In this document: piece after piece, positions 30,923-40,236 of the stretch
Numbering within the stretch: position 1 is the first letter of the stretch
How the letters are laid out: each line of letters begins with the position of its first letter
Assembly: GCF_017939745.1 (NCBI RefSeq)
Contig: NZ_JAGKQQ010000001.1
Coordinates: 2,294,001 to 2,358,000, forward strand
DNA length: 64,000 nucleotides
Origin: Gemmata palustris
Lineage (GTDB): Bacteria; Planctomycetota; Planctomycetia; Gemmatales; Gemmataceae
Direction: 5' to 3'
The notes under the pieces: generated by a model
Seen by the model: the letters and a program-made list of their open reading frames with translations, nothing else
Told to the model about the DNA's origin: nothing
Database searches by the model: none
Program-made: the position numbers and the translations under genes

Positions 30923-31450
30923 ATGGACTGGAAACCGTTCTGGAAGGTCATTGAGGACGCCTACCGACCGGACCCGATCGACCACTTTGAAGCGCTCAAG
31001 GAGCGGCTCGGCGATCTGAAGTGGTTCGAGGTCATCGAATTCCAGGCGCGCTTCGACGAAGCCATCGCGTCCGCGAACCTCATCGACTTGTGGGGCGCCG
31101 CGTACCTCATCAACGGCGGGTGCTCGGACGACGGGTTCCGCGACTTCCGCGTCTGGCTCGTCGGGCGCGGGCGGCACCCCTACGAGCATGCACTTCGCAA
31201 CCCGGATTCGCTCGCGGAAATCCTCGACGGCGACCCCGTGGACGGTTTCGGGCTCGATGCCGCGGCGCTTCGCGTGTACGAAGAGAAGACCGGCATGAGC
31301 GACTTCTACACGCGGCTCGACCGCGCCGAAGCGGACGCCCCTCCCCCACCGCCCGAGGGCGCGGATTGGGACTTTGAAGACGAAGCCGAGATGCGCCAGC
31401 GGTTCCCGAAGCTGTGCCACCTGTACCTGATCCCGGAACGCGACGAGTGA
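30923..31450 (+). CDS. DUF4240 protein, intact paralogue
   Basis: The 175-aa protein has GAGGTG 4 nt before the ATG. It shows the full family layout: MDWKPFWKVIEDA, FEVIEFQARFDEAIASANLI, DLWGAAYLINGGCSDDGFRD and FRVWLVGRGRHPYEHALRNP, with a C-terminal WDFEDEAEMRQRFPKL. It is a tandem relative of the interrupted gene, and its target-equivalent position reads LIDLW instead of YNWNLW. The family has no established function. Confidence 0.82.
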   Translation: MDWKPFWKVIEDAYRPDPIDHFEALKERLGDLKWFEVIEFQARFDEAIASANLIDLWGAAYLINGGCSDDGFRDFRVWLVGRGRHPYEHALRNPDSLAEILDGDPVDGFGLDAAALRVYEEKTGMSDFYTRLDRAEADAPPPPPEGADWDFEDEAEMRQRFPKLCHLYLIPERDE

Positions 31451-31524
31451 ACCACGCGGTTGTGTCGTTCGGAAACGAGGTACGGAGTGTATCACGCCAC
31501 TTTTCCCGAACCAACAGCGCCGAC

Positions 31525-32289
31525 ATGAGCACCCCGTTCAAGGACCACTTCTCCGGGCACGCGGGGGATTACCGCACGTTCCGCCCGACGTACCCGCCGG
31601 AGCTGTTCACGTTCCTCGCGTCGGTTGTCCCGGCGCAAGGCCTCGTCTGGGACTGCGGTACCGGCAGCGGGCAGGCGGCCGTCGTGCTAGCCGAACACTT
31701 CACCCGCGTCTTCGCCACGGACGCCAGCGCGGAGCAAGTGAAGAACGCGGAACCGCACCCGAAAGTCGAATACGTCGTCGCGCCCGCCGAAAAGTGCCCG
31801 CTCCCGGACGCGAGCGCGGACCTCGTTACGGTTGCACAAGCGCTGCACTGGTTCGACCTCGAGCGCTTCTTTGCCGAAGTGAATCGCGTGTGCAAGCCGG
31901 GCGGCGCGCTCGCAGTGTGGAGCTACGACCTTCACTCCGTGAACGCGGAAGTCGATCCCGTGCTCGATCGTTTGCAGAGCGAGTTTGTTGGCCCGTACTG
32001 GCCGCCGGAACGCGCGCTCGTGGACGCGGGCTACCGCACCATTCCGTTCCCGTTCGACGAGATCGCGGTGCCGCCCTTTGAGATGTCCGCGGACTGGGAC
32101 TTGCCCACGCTCATCGGATACATGAACACGTGGTCCGCGACGAAACGGTTCCAAACGGCGAACGGCTTTAACCCAGTCGAGCGGCTCGACGACGCGCTCA
32201 CCGCCGCGTGGGGCGCCCCCGCGACCGTTCGCACCGTGTGCTGGAAATTCGTGCTCCGCGTCGGTCGCGTAAGTGAGGCAAAGCCGTGA
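31525..32289 (+). CDS. Class I SAM-dependent methyltransferase
   Basis: The 254-aa protein begins at ATG 31525 (MSTPFKDHFSGHAGDYRTFR). The SAM-binding motif I is VWDCGTGSGQAA near residue 42, motif II an acidic FATDASAEQ near 63, and DASADLVTVAQALHWFDLER lies near 95, as in UbiE/type-11 and trans-aconitate-like methyltransferases. The substrate cannot be predicted. It stands alone after the DUF4240 pair. Confidence 0.8.
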   Translation: MSTPFKDHFSGHAGDYRTFRPTYPPELFTFLASVVPAQGLVWDCGTGSGQAAVVLAEHFTRVFATDASAEQVKNAEPHPKVEYVVAPAEKCPLPDASADLVTVAQALHWFDLERFFAEVNRVCKPGGALAVWSYDLHSVNAEVDPVLDRLQSEFVGPYWPPERALVDAGYRTIPFPFDEIAVPPFEMSADWDLPTLIGYMNTWSATKRFQTANGFNPVERLDDALTAAWGAPATVRTVCWKFVLRVGRVSEAKP

Positions 32290-32830
32290 GCGGGCGCGGG
32301 GAACCTGTTGCCACCGCGCTGGTTCGGGGGGCAGAAATTGATTGTGGTGGGTGGGCCGGTTCTGGAGTAGGGTGACGGTCGAGTGTGCAGCCCTCTACGC
32401 AACCCGGGGAGAACATCGTGTTCACACCGTCCATGTACACCAGGATGTGCCGACCGAGGCCGAGCAGCGCGGCATTGTAATCTCGTCCGTCCTTACGGGC
32501 GTGCTTCAAAACCAGCCATACGAATCATCGCTGTACTCAAGACATTCTCCGATCGCTTCCGAAGCGACCCGACGCCACTGCCGGGCGTTTTCGGCCCTTT
32601 CGGGTGCCAACTCGTCATTGAAGTACGGGTGGTTTTCACCCGCGTGCCCTCCGTTTCGAGATGTCCCGAAGACGGACAGGGCACCATTCAGGCACTCCGA
32701 GTTCATTTCCTAACGGCACGAGTTGTCAAAGAACCAGCCGGCCCGGAATGTCATTTCGGGCCGCCGGTACAATGACGCACTTCGTGGCAGTTGGGGCGCA
32801 AAAATACCAGTATTGCTGCAGGCCCGACCG
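32290..32830. other. Intergenic region without a convincing gene
   Basis: No frame in this 541-bp gap has both a ribosome site and a recognisable product. One minus-strand frame at 32506-32706 (66 codons, ending ASEAIGECLEYSDDSYGWF) looks protein-like in composition and may be a gene remnant, but its start lacks a properly spaced ribosome site. Confidence 0.4.
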
Positions 32831-33793
32831 TCAGGCGCCGAGACCGTAGAACTTGACCGCGTTGTCGTGGAACAGCTTCTTCTGCTGGTCCTGGGGGCGG
32901 TCCTTCACCACGGTCTTTAGCGCGTTCAACCAGTCGCCGTACTTCTCGACGCCGAGCAGACAGACCGGCCAGTCGCCGCCGAACATCACGCGGTCCGGGC
33001 CGAATGCGTCCATCGTGTGGTTGATGACCGGGGCGAGGTCTTCGAGTTTCGCCTTCCCGCGCTCGGGGGCCGTGGCGATGAACCCGCTCACCTTGCCCAC
33101 CACGTTCTTCTTCGCGGCGATGGCGGTCATGTCCTTCTTCCACTGGTCGCGCTCGGCCGCCGTGTGCTTCAAGTTGCCGTTGCCGCAGTGGTCGAGAATG
33201 AACCGCGTGCCCGGGCACTTGTCCACGAGTTTGACGAAGTCCGGGAGTTCCGCCGGGCGCACGCACAAATCGAAGCTCAGCCCGAGGTCGCCGAGCAGTT
33301 GAATGCCCTTCACGAACTTCTCGTCGAGGCAGTAGCCCGCCGGCGTGTCCTTCACGTGCAGAACCTGGCGGATGCCCTTCACGTATTTGCTGTACTTGAA
33401 CTGCTTCGCGTACTGGGCGAAGCCATCGGAATTCGGGCGTCCCGACAGCACCGCGGCACACGTCACCGTTTTCCCGCTCTTACACAGTTCAATGAGGTAA
33501 TCGGCTTCCTTCTGCTGCTGTTCGGGCACCACGTCCACTTCCATATAGACGGCCTTCACCACGTTCAGCCCCTCGGTCGCCTTCGCGTACTCGGTCGGGG
33601 TGAAGCTGTGGCCGAGGATCTTCCCCTCCGGCGTCTTCGGGTCGAACCACGCGAGCTTGAACTGATCGAGGTTCCACAGGTGCTGGTGCGTATCGACGAC
33701 GGGGAGCATGGTTTTGTCTTCCGCGGGTACTTTGGCGAACGAACCGGTTGTGACGGTCGCCGCGGACGCGGCGAGGAAGGAGCGACGGTTCAT
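32831..33793 (-). CDS. Tat-exported amidohydrolase-2 family protein
   Basis: The 320-aa protein has a twin-arginine signal (RRSFLAASAATVTTGSFA). Metal-site residues are DTHQHLW near 34, FILDHCGN near 199 and the Asp of FGGDWPV near 276. This order fits the amidohydrolase-2 group that includes L-fuconolactonase and L-rhamnonolactonase. A sugar lactonase role in the periplasm is plausible but not shown. It diverges from the epimerase gene at 33861, 67 bp away, so a shared control region and a joint sugar pathway are possible. Confidence 0.82.
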   Translation of the reverse strand: MNRRSFLAASAATVTTGSFAKVPAEDKTMLPVVDTHQHLWNLDQFKLAWFDPKTPEGKILGHSFTPTEYAKATEGLNVVKAVYMEVDVVPEQQQKEADYLIELCKSGKTVTCAAVLSGRPNSDGFAQYAKQFKYSKYVKGIRQVLHVKDTPAGYCLDEKFVKGIQLLGDLGLSFDLCVRPAELPDFVKLVDKCPGTRFILDHCGNGNLKHTAAERDQWKKDMTAIAAKKNVVGKVSGFIATAPERGKAKLEDLAPVINHTMDAFGPDRVMFGGDWPVCLLGVEKYGDWLNALKTVVKDRPQDQQKKLFHDNAVKFYGLGA

Positions 33794-33860
33794 GATTCAC
33801 TCTTGAGTAGGGAGAAGGTGCCCCGATGGTAACATGCCGGGGCGCGAGTACAACACCTCC

Positions 33861-34634
33861 ATGAACACACCCAAGCGAATCCTCGTTACCGGTTCCGCCG
33901 GGCGGCTCGGTCGCGCGGCCGTGGCCGAACTCGTTGCCCGCGGGCACCACGTCATCGGGTTCGACGTGCTCCCGACACCGGGGCTCCCGCCCGAGCGGTC
34001 GATCGTCGCCGGGCTGTTGGACTTGGGAACCTTGTACCGAGCGGCAACCGGTGCGGACGCGATCATTCACCTCGCGGCAACGCCGGATGACGCCAAGTAC
34101 CCGCGCGGCGCAGCGCCGGACGACGGCGATAATTTTGTTTCAGAGTTGGTGCCGAACAACGTCATCGGACCGTACCAGGTGATGGAAGCGGCCCGCGCGC
34201 TGAAGATTCCGCGGGTCGTACTCGCCAGCACGGGGCAGGTGATTGATGGCCACCTCGTTGCCCGGAACGTACCGGTTACGCCCGAGTCCCCTCCGCGCCC
34301 GCGGTACCTCTACGCCTGCACCAAGGTGTTCCTCGAAGCGCTGGGGCAGGTGTACGCGAAGGAGCACGGAATCGAGGTGCTCGCGGTGCGGCTCGGCTGG
34401 TGCCCGCGTCCGGGGCAGGAAGAAGAGTTCCGCCAGAGCGAGTTGGGGCCGGACGTGTACCTCAGCCCCGGCGACGCGGGCCGGTTCTTCGCGGCAACGG
34501 TCGAAGTCGCGAAGCTCCCGCCGTTCGCGGTCGTGTACGCGACCAGCCTCCACACTCAGATCCGGCAGTACGATTTGACCTCGTCGCGCGAACTTTTGGG
34601 GTGGGAACCGCGCGACCGGTGGCCAACCGAATGA
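33861..34634 (+). CDS. NAD-dependent epimerase/dehydratase
   Basis: The 257-aa extended SDR protein has the Rossmann motif VTGSAGRLGRAA near residue 8, HLAATPDD near 72 and the active-site YACTK (YxxxK) near 150. The architecture resembles uronate dehydrogenases and sugar-nucleotide epimerases. The start at ATG 33861 leaves the Rossmann fold at the usual N-terminal position. The divergent Tat amidohydrolase may act in the same carbohydrate pathway (inference). Confidence 0.82.
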   Translation: MNTPKRILVTGSAGRLGRAAVAELVARGHHVIGFDVLPTPGLPPERSIVAGLLDLGTLYRAATGADAIIHLAATPDDAKYPRGAAPDDGDNFVSELVPNNVIGPYQVMEAARALKIPRVVLASTGQVIDGHLVARNVPVTPESPPRPRYLYACTKVFLEALGQVYAKEHGIEVLAVRLGWCPRPGQEEEFRQSELGPDVYLSPGDAGRFFAATVEVAKLPPFAVVYATSLHTQIRQYDLTSSRELLGWEPRDRWPTE

Positions 34635-34726
34635 GTTAACGGGGCGCGGCAGACAGGGTGCTCGCCGCGCCCGAGGAATTCTTGGGTACTCGGAGAGCGC
34701 GAGCGCCTTGCAAATGTGGCACCCCG

Positions 34727-36334
34727 TCACTCGATGACGACGGTTCGATACTGGCCCGGCGCTTCCGAGTCGATGACGCGCACGGTCCCGCGGAACTTGC
34801 CCTTCAACCAGCCCTTAATGTCGTCGTCGGTGAGCGCCCCGGTCAGCGGAAAATCATTCGGCCCGCGCCCGCTGTAGCCGTTTAACACCGGCACGTTGGC
34901 GCGCATTCCGACCCACATCCCGAACACTTCCCCGTAAGGTCCGAAGCTCCCCTTACCTCGGGTGTCCACGAACCGCGGGACGATGTAGCCCGCGTCCGCT
35001 CCGCGGAGCATGTCGGCGTTCTGCTCGACGATGGGATAGAAGTCGCGCCGGTCGAAGTTGTCCGGCACGAACCCGGTTTGTTCCCACACGAGAACCGCGA
35101 GAAGCGGAACCAGGATCGCGGCGCGCGTCCACGCCCCCCTGATACGGTCCAGCAGCATCGAGAGCCACAGGAGCGCGCCGATGGTACCGAACAGGTACAC
35201 CGTCACGTAGATCCGCGACACCACCCGAATCGCCCCTCCGCCCGGAACGTGGCGGACCACGCGCCACAGCGATTCACCCGTTTGCGATGTGGCCAGGGTG
35301 AGCAGCGCCCACGCGAGTGCCGTAATCAGTCCGGCCAGCGCCACGGCCCACAGCGCCGGCTTCGATCCGCGCCGGAAGAACGGCAAGTGAACGATCGCGG
35401 CGAGCATCAGCCCGTAGACGACGAACCCGGAAAACAACAAGCATTCAAATGGCGCCGGTTCACGGACCTGCGCGAGGGTCTCGTGCCACCGCGAACCTTG
35501 TGGACCGGTGACCCACGCCTCTGGTGTGGGGAAGAACCCGTGACACTCCTCGTAGGTCCGGGACACGCCCCGGTTCACCACGATGTACGGTACGAACAGC
35601 GCCGCCATCGCGAGCGCCCAAAACAGAACGGTGCCCAGCACCCGCCACTTGTGGGCGACGGTATACTGCCACAGGTTCCGCGCGGCCCCGGGGCTCAGGG
35701 CCACGAGTACCGGGAGGAACACGGCCAGCCCCACCGCGAGGAACCAGCCCGTGTACACACACGCGAGGCACTGGAAAAACACCGCGCCGAGCATCCGGTT
35801 GAGTGCCCGGGCCGACGGTTCGAGAACGAGGGCGATGGCGTAATACGCCGCGAACGGCATGAAGAACCGCGGGATCATCTGCGAGTGCTTCATTTGGTCC
35901 GCGTGGACGGTCGCGAACGCCCACAGGAACGCCCCGGCGACGGCCACAGCGGGCCACATGCGCAGCCACCGGGCGACCACCGCGAACGCGACGAAGTTCA
36001 GCGCAGTACAGATGATCTGCCACCAGATGTACGCGAACTCGTGGTTCGTGACGGTCCGCAGCGCCCAGTAGATCGGGGCCGAACCGAACAGGTTCTCGGA
36101 GTAGGCGAGTGTCCCCGGTTCCGGGTAATAGAACGGCGGGGTCGCGAGCGTGCCGCAGTAGTTCGGCTCGGTGAGGGCGAGCCACGAGTTTTCGAGAATC
36201 AGGTGGTTCAACATCCCGTCGCCGCGCTCGGTCTGAATGCGCTCGAAGCGAGAGTCGAACGTCGGGCGGAACGTGTGGTACGTGCCGAACGCCAGGGCAC
36301 AGGCGTGGGCCAGCAGAATCGCTGTGGTGCGCAT
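34727..36334 (-). CDS. Large integral membrane protein, GT-C-like
   Basis: The 535-aa protein has about 10-11 hydrophobic helices spread over residues 1-415, followed by a soluble C-terminal domain of about 115 residues (DFYPIVEQNADMLRGADAGY and on). A lumenal-side loop after helix 1 holds acidic residues (FDSRFERIQTERGDG). This layout, multi-pass plus C-terminal globular part, resembles GT-C glycosyltransferases and related planctomycete membrane proteins, but no diagnostic motif is seen. It diverges from recD2. Confidence 0.72.
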   Translation of the reverse strand: MRTTAILLAHACALAFGTYHTFRPTFDSRFERIQTERGDGMLNHLILENSWLALTEPNYCGTLATPPFYYPEPGTLAYSENLFGSAPIYWALRTVTNHEFAYIWWQIICTALNFVAFAVVARWLRMWPAVAVAGAFLWAFATVHADQMKHSQMIPRFFMPFAAYYAIALVLEPSARALNRMLGAVFFQCLACVYTGWFLAVGLAVFLPVLVALSPGAARNLWQYTVAHKWRVLGTVLFWALAMAALFVPYIVVNRGVSRTYEECHGFFPTPEAWVTGPQGSRWHETLAQVREPAPFECLLFSGFVVYGLMLAAIVHLPFFRRGSKPALWAVALAGLITALAWALLTLATSQTGESLWRVVRHVPGGGAIRVVSRIYVTVYLFGTIGALLWLSMLLDRIRGAWTRAAILVPLLAVLVWEQTGFVPDNFDRRDFYPIVEQNADMLRGADAGYIVPRFVDTRGKGSFGPYGEVFGMWVGMRANVPVLNGYSGRGPNDFPLTGALTDDDIKGWLKGKFRGTVRVIDSEAPGQYRTVVIE

Positions 36335-36504
36335 GAAAACAGAGGTACGGCGCGGCCACTCAGTTGGACATTCCGCCGGGACCGGGTATGTTCGGTGAAT
36401 GGTTTTGGAATGACAAACAACCTACTCGTGACGAAAAAACGCCCCGAACTCCCGCTACTGACTATTGTTGATACACCGTTCGACGTTACCCCGTAGTGTG
36501 AGAG

Positions 36505-38898
36505 ATGTCCGAGCAAGTCACCGGTGTGATCGAGCGCATCACGCACCACAACCCGGATAACGGGTATTGTGTGCTGCGGGTCGTCGCGCGCGGGCACCGC
36601 GACGTGCTCACGGTCGTCGGGAGCGCGCAGCAGATCGTCGCGGGGGAGTACATCACCGCGACCGGCACGTGGGTCACGGACCGCAATTACGGGCTCCAGT
36701 TCAAAGCGGCCGAGATCAAAACGAACCCGCCGCACACGGTCGAGGGGATCGCCAAGTACCTCGGTTCCGGTCTGGTGAAGGGCATCGGCCCGGGCTACGC
36801 GAAGCGCATCGTCGAAGTGTTCGGCGACAAAACGCTCGACGTCATCGACAAGTCGCCCGAGTACCTCTCGCAAGTGAAGGGCATCGGCCCGAAGTTGATC
36901 GAGAAGATCCGGCGGAGCTGGGAAGAACAGCGCGAGTCGCGAAAAATCATGGTCTTCCTCCAGTCGCACGGGATCGGAACCGCGCGCGCCGTTCGCATCT
37001 ACAAAACCTACGGCGACCAGGCGATCGAACTCATCAAATCGAACCCGTACCGCTTGAGCGCGGACATTTGGGGGGTCGGGTTCGACACCGCCGACAAACT
37101 GGCGGTGAGTTTGGGCATCCCGCGCGACTCGCCGTTCCGCGCGCAGGCGGTTGTGCGCCACGTGCTTCAGGAAGAAACCGGAAACGGGCACGTCGGCTAC
37201 CCCGAAGAGTTGCTCCGCGAGCGCGCCGGCCAGATGACCGGAATCGAGCCGAACGGCATCATCGACGCGATCGAACAACTGCGCATCACGGACGAGATCG
37301 TCCGCGACAGCATCGGCCGAGCGACCGGGGGGCGGTTACCTAACCCCCGCCCTAGCTTTTCTCCCCCTTCCTTCTTAGGGAAGGGGGCCGGGGGGGTAGG
37401 TTCTTCCTCTAACCCCTCCCCAACCCCTCCCCTAAACGGAGAGGGGCTTAATACCGAAGACACTTCTTCCGCCCCTCTCTCTGAAGGGAGGGGGGACGGG
37501 GGGGTAGGTTCTTCGGGCGCGGCCGGGGGCGTAGGTTCCTCACTCGAAGACAACCTCATCTTCCTGAAGCCGCTGTTCCTCGCGGAACTGGGGGTCGCGC
37601 GGTCGGTCAAAGCACTCGCGAACGGGCCGCACCCGCTACCCGCGGTGAACGTGGATGCCGCGGTCGCGTGGGTCGAGAAAAAAATGGGGATCGCGTTCGC
37701 TGTGAGCCAGCGCGCGGCGATCAAAGCGGCCGTCACGCACAAACTCATGGTGGTGACGGGCGGCCCCGGTACCGGGAAAACGACCATCGTCCGGGCCATC
37801 ATCGAGATGTTCCTCGCGAAGTCGCTCCGCGTGCTGCTGACGGCCCCCACCGGGCGCGCGGCGAAGCGCCTCAACGAGTCCACCGGGCGCGAGGCCAAAA
37901 CCATTCACCGGTTGTTGGAGTTCAACCCGCAACAGCGCCAGTTCACTCGCAACGCCGAAGACCCACTCGACGTCGATTTGCTCGTAGTCGATGAAACGTC
38001 GATGGTCGATGTCGTGCTGATGAACAAGCTGCTCCAGGCGGTTCCGCCGTATGCGTGCGTCGTGCTCGTGGGGGACGTGGACCAGCTCCCGTCGGTCGGC
38101 GCCGGTTCGGTGCTCACCGACCTCATCGAATCGAAGACGATACCCGTCGCCCGACTCACCGAAGTCCACCGACAGGCGGAGAGCAGTTGGATCGTGCGCG
38201 CCGCGCACGCGATCAACCACGGCATGGAGCCTCAATCCGCACCGCCCGGGGGCGATGGGGATTTTTACTTCATTGAGGCCAACGACCCGGAGGCGATCAC
38301 CGAGCGCGTCATTCAGATGGTGCGCGACCGCATCCCGGCGAAGTTCAAACTCGACCCGTTCCGCGACATCCAGGTGCTCTCGCCGCAAGTGAAAACACCA
38401 CTCGGGGTCGCGAACCTGAACCGGGAACTGCAAGCTGCGCTGAACCCCGCGCGGCCCGGGGTCGCGGAGGTGAAGCGGTACGACTCGGCGTTCCGGGTCG
38501 GCGACAAGGTGATGCAGATCCAGAACAATTACGACCGCGAGGTGTTCAACGGCGACATCGGCCGCATCGCGGAAATCGATAACGACGATCAGATGATGGT
38601 GGTGGATTACGACGGGCGCCCGGTCGAGTACGAGTTCAGCGACCTGGACGAACTCCAGCTCGCGTTCGCGTGTACCATTCACAAGAGCCAGGGGAGCGAA
38701 TACCCCGCGGTGGTGATCCCGGTCCACACGCAGCACTTCGTGATGCTCCAACGGAACCTGCTCTACACGGGCATCACGCGCGGGCGGAAGCTAGTCGCGC
38801 TTGTTGGGAGCCGTAAGGCACTGTGGATCGCGGTGAACACCGCCGACACCAAGAAGCGCTACTCGCTGCTGAAATGGCGCATCAAGCCGGACGAATAA
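36505..38898 (+). CDS. recD2: RecD2-type ATP-dependent helicase
   Basis: The 797-aa protein has the RecD2 layout: an N-terminal OB-like part and tandem helix-hairpin-helix (KGIGPGYAKRI, KGIGPKLIEKI), then an SF1B helicase core. Walker A GGPGTGKTT is near 419, TAPTGRAAKRL near 448, Walker B LLVVDETSM near 493, GDVDQLPSVG near 528 and a C-terminal TIHKSQGSEYPAVVIPV. It is a 5'-3' helicase in DNA repair. Residues 275-345 are an alien low-complexity stretch encoded by palindromic repeats (37339-37511) inserted in frame between the HhH region and the helicase core. Confidence 0.93.
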   Translation: MSEQVTGVIERITHHNPDNGYCVLRVVARGHRDVLTVVGSAQQIVAGEYITATGTWVTDRNYGLQFKAAEIKTNPPHTVEGIAKYLGSGLVKGIGPGYAKRIVEVFGDKTLDVIDKSPEYLSQVKGIGPKLIEKIRRSWEEQRESRKIMVFLQSHGIGTARAVRIYKTYGDQAIELIKSNPYRLSADIWGVGFDTADKLAVSLGIPRDSPFRAQAVVRHVLQEETGNGHVGYPEELLRERAGQMTGIEPNGIIDAIEQLRITDEIVRDSIGRATGGRLPNPRPSFSPPSFLGKGAGGVGSSSNPSPTPPLNGEGLNTEDTSSAPLSEGRGDGGVGSSGAAGGVGSSLEDNLIFLKPLFLAELGVARSVKALANGPHPLPAVNVDAAVAWVEKKMGIAFAVSQRAAIKAAVTHKLMVVTGGPGTGKTTIVRAIIEMFLAKSLRVLLTAPTGRAAKRLNESTGREAKTIHRLLEFNPQQRQFTRNAEDPLDVDLLVVDETSMVDVVLMNKLLQAVPPYACVVLVGDVDQLPSVGAGSVLTDLIESKTIPVARLTEVHRQAESSWIVRAAHAINHGMEPQSAPPGGDGDFYFIEANDPEAITERVIQMVRDRIPAKFKLDPFRDIQVLSPQVKTPLGVANLNRELQAALNPARPGVAEVKRYDSAFRVGDKVMQIQNNYDREVFNGDIGRIAEIDNDDQMMVVDYDGRPVEYEFSDLDELQLAFACTIHKSQGSEYPAVVIPVHTQHFVMLQRNLLYTGITRGRKLVALVGSRKALWIAVNTADTKKRYSLLKWRIKPDE
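37339..37511. repeat. Palindromic repeat units inserted in frame in recD2
   Basis: Two units, each bounded by CTAACCCC and GGGGTAGG (about 37339-37402 and 37410-37511), contain hairpins: CCCCCTTCC/GGAAGGGGG (37363-37371, 37379-37387), CCCCTC/GAGGGG (37424-37429, 37441-37446) and a third CCCCTC...GAGGGG near 37472-37493. They encode Pro/Gly/Ser-rich protein such as SPPSFLGKGAGGVG without breaking the frame. Confidence 0.8.
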
Positions 38899-39001
38899 AC
38901 GTCCCGGCCCTCCACAGGAAAAATGGGTGCGGAGTTAGGGCCGCGAAGCCACTATCGGAGCCTGTATCGAGCACCAGATCGCCGTTTTGAACCCAGCAAG
39001 A

Positions 39002-39376
39002 TCACGTTTCTACGACCTGGGTCTTCACACCGGCGTACTGCCCGTCCGTGGTGCGGCCGACGATGTACACATCAATGTTCACCTCACCCACCTTGAACAC
39101 GGTCACGCCGCTGAGGTGGTGCGCGAGCGTCGCGAACAGGTGGAGAAAATCCCCGCGGCTCTCACTCGGGATCGTCCGCGTGAGTTCCGGGACCGTGAGC
39201 TGTTCGACGGGCGCGTCCTTGTCGGCCTTCGCGTTCGCGCGCACCGCGGCCTCGTCCGGCGGGCCGTCGCCCCCAGGCCACGCGAACGCCTCCATCGGTG
39301 CGTCCGACTCGCTGGGGAACAACAGTCCCTTCGCGGCCGCCTTGAGTTCCTTCAGAACCGGTGTCGTTTTCGCCAT
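39002..39376 (-). CDS. Nuclease A inhibitor (NuiA)-like protein
   Basis: The 124-aa product starts at ATG 39376 (MAKTTPVLKELKAAAKGLLF), followed by the PSESDAPMEAFAW stretch; SESD at residues 22-25 is the family signature. It has no signal peptide and should be cytoplasmic. It lies 17 bp downstream of a NucA-type nuclease gene on the same strand. In Anabaena, NuiA blocks NucA by binding its active site, so this is most likely the cognate inhibitor protecting the producer. Confidence 0.82.
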   Translation of the reverse strand: MAKTTPVLKELKAAAKGLLFPSESDAPMEAFAWPGGDGPPDEAAVRANAKADKDAPVEQLTVPELTRTIPSESRGDFLHLFATLAHHLSGVTVFKVGEVNIDVYIVGRTTDGQYAGVKTQVVET

Positions 39377-39393
39377 GTGCGTCGTCCTGTGCG

Positions 39394-40230
39394 CTACTTC
39401 TTGTGAACAGTGACCTTGACCGCGTCGGCCTTCTCCTTCAGCACTTCCGAGACCTCTTTGGGCACCAGCGGGAAGAATTTCAGTTTGGTCTTCTTCTCGA
39501 TCTCGGCCACGGGCACGCGGTAGCTCGTCCAGTCGTCCGTGACCGTGTCGTCGTTGGGCATCCACACCGCGATGACGCGCGTGTGTTTGGTCGGGTTGGT
39601 GCCCTTATCGAGCACGAGCGCCACCTTCCACACGTGTGCGGGAACGGTGACGAACGGCGCGTTCTTGCCGATGGTGAGCTTCTTGGTGCCGTCGTTGGCG
39701 ACGCCCCCGATGCCGTGCGGCCCGGCCGCGATGTACAGCTCTTTGCCGTCCTCCGCCAGTGTTCGGCAGTAACTCTCGAACCGCTCCCAGCCCTTCTGGT
39801 TGCACGCGGACGATTGCGGCACGATGTTCGTCATGAGGAACACCGCGTCGTTGTTCTCCTCCGTGTCGGAGCGGTCCTTCGAGGGAACGAGGTGCCCGCG
39901 GTCGAACCCGCTCCCGGTGTAGTTCGCGGTGGTGATGTGCGTGAAGCCCTTCGGCAACCCCTTATCCGGCTCGAACGCGCCGCGGGCCGTGCGCCCGATG
40001 TCCTTTGACACCAACTGCCAGCACACCCAGTTCGCGGTCTTGTGCTTGTCGTTGTACGACATGACATACTGCGGGCGGTCGATGAGGAACGCTTCCTTAT
40101 GGGCCGGGTCGTCCTTCGCCTCGCCGGGCGTCCCGTACCGGATGTTGCGGTTCGCGGGCGGTTTCGCCGGGTCCGCACTCGCAGGGAGTGCGGCGAGTGC
40201 GAGCGCGAGAAGTAAGGGGACACGTTTCAT
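39394..40230 (-). CDS. Secreted DNA/RNA non-specific endonuclease (NucA-like)
   Basis: The 278-aa protein has a signal peptide (residues 1-19, LLLALALAALPASA). The beta-beta-alpha-metal nuclease motif D110-R-G-H113 is in GFDRGHLVPSKDRS, with the metal-binding Asn in FLMTN and NQKGWERF near 135-150. The general base is H113. The family degrades DNA and RNA outside the cytoplasm. It is followed 17 bp later by a NuiA-like inhibitor and preceded 6 bp upstream by an NHL-repeat gene, so all three are probably co-transcribed. Confidence 0.9.
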   Translation of the reverse strand: MKRVPLLLALALAALPASADPAKPPANRNIRYGTPGEAKDDPAHKEAFLIDRPQYVMSYNDKHKTANWVCWQLVSKDIGRTARGAFEPDKGLPKGFTHITTANYTGSGFDRGHLVPSKDRSDTEENNDAVFLMTNIVPQSSACNQKGWERFESYCRTLAEDGKELYIAAGPHGIGGVANDGTKKLTIGKNAPFVTVPAHVWKVALVLDKGTNPTKHTRVIAVWMPNDDTVTDDWTSYRVPVAEIEKKTKLKFFPLVPKEVSEVLKEKADAVKVTVHKK

Positions 40231-40236
40231 GGGTGG

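Noticed and set aside
32342-32713. Plus-strand frame in the gap after the methyltransferase
   Set aside because: No ribosome site, no motif, and several overlapping frames of equal quality on both strands.
35078-36496. Long plus-strand open frame opposite the membrane protein
   Set aside because: Composition is Arg/Pro/Glu/His-rich, as expected for an antisense of a hydrophobic GC-rich gene; no start signal.
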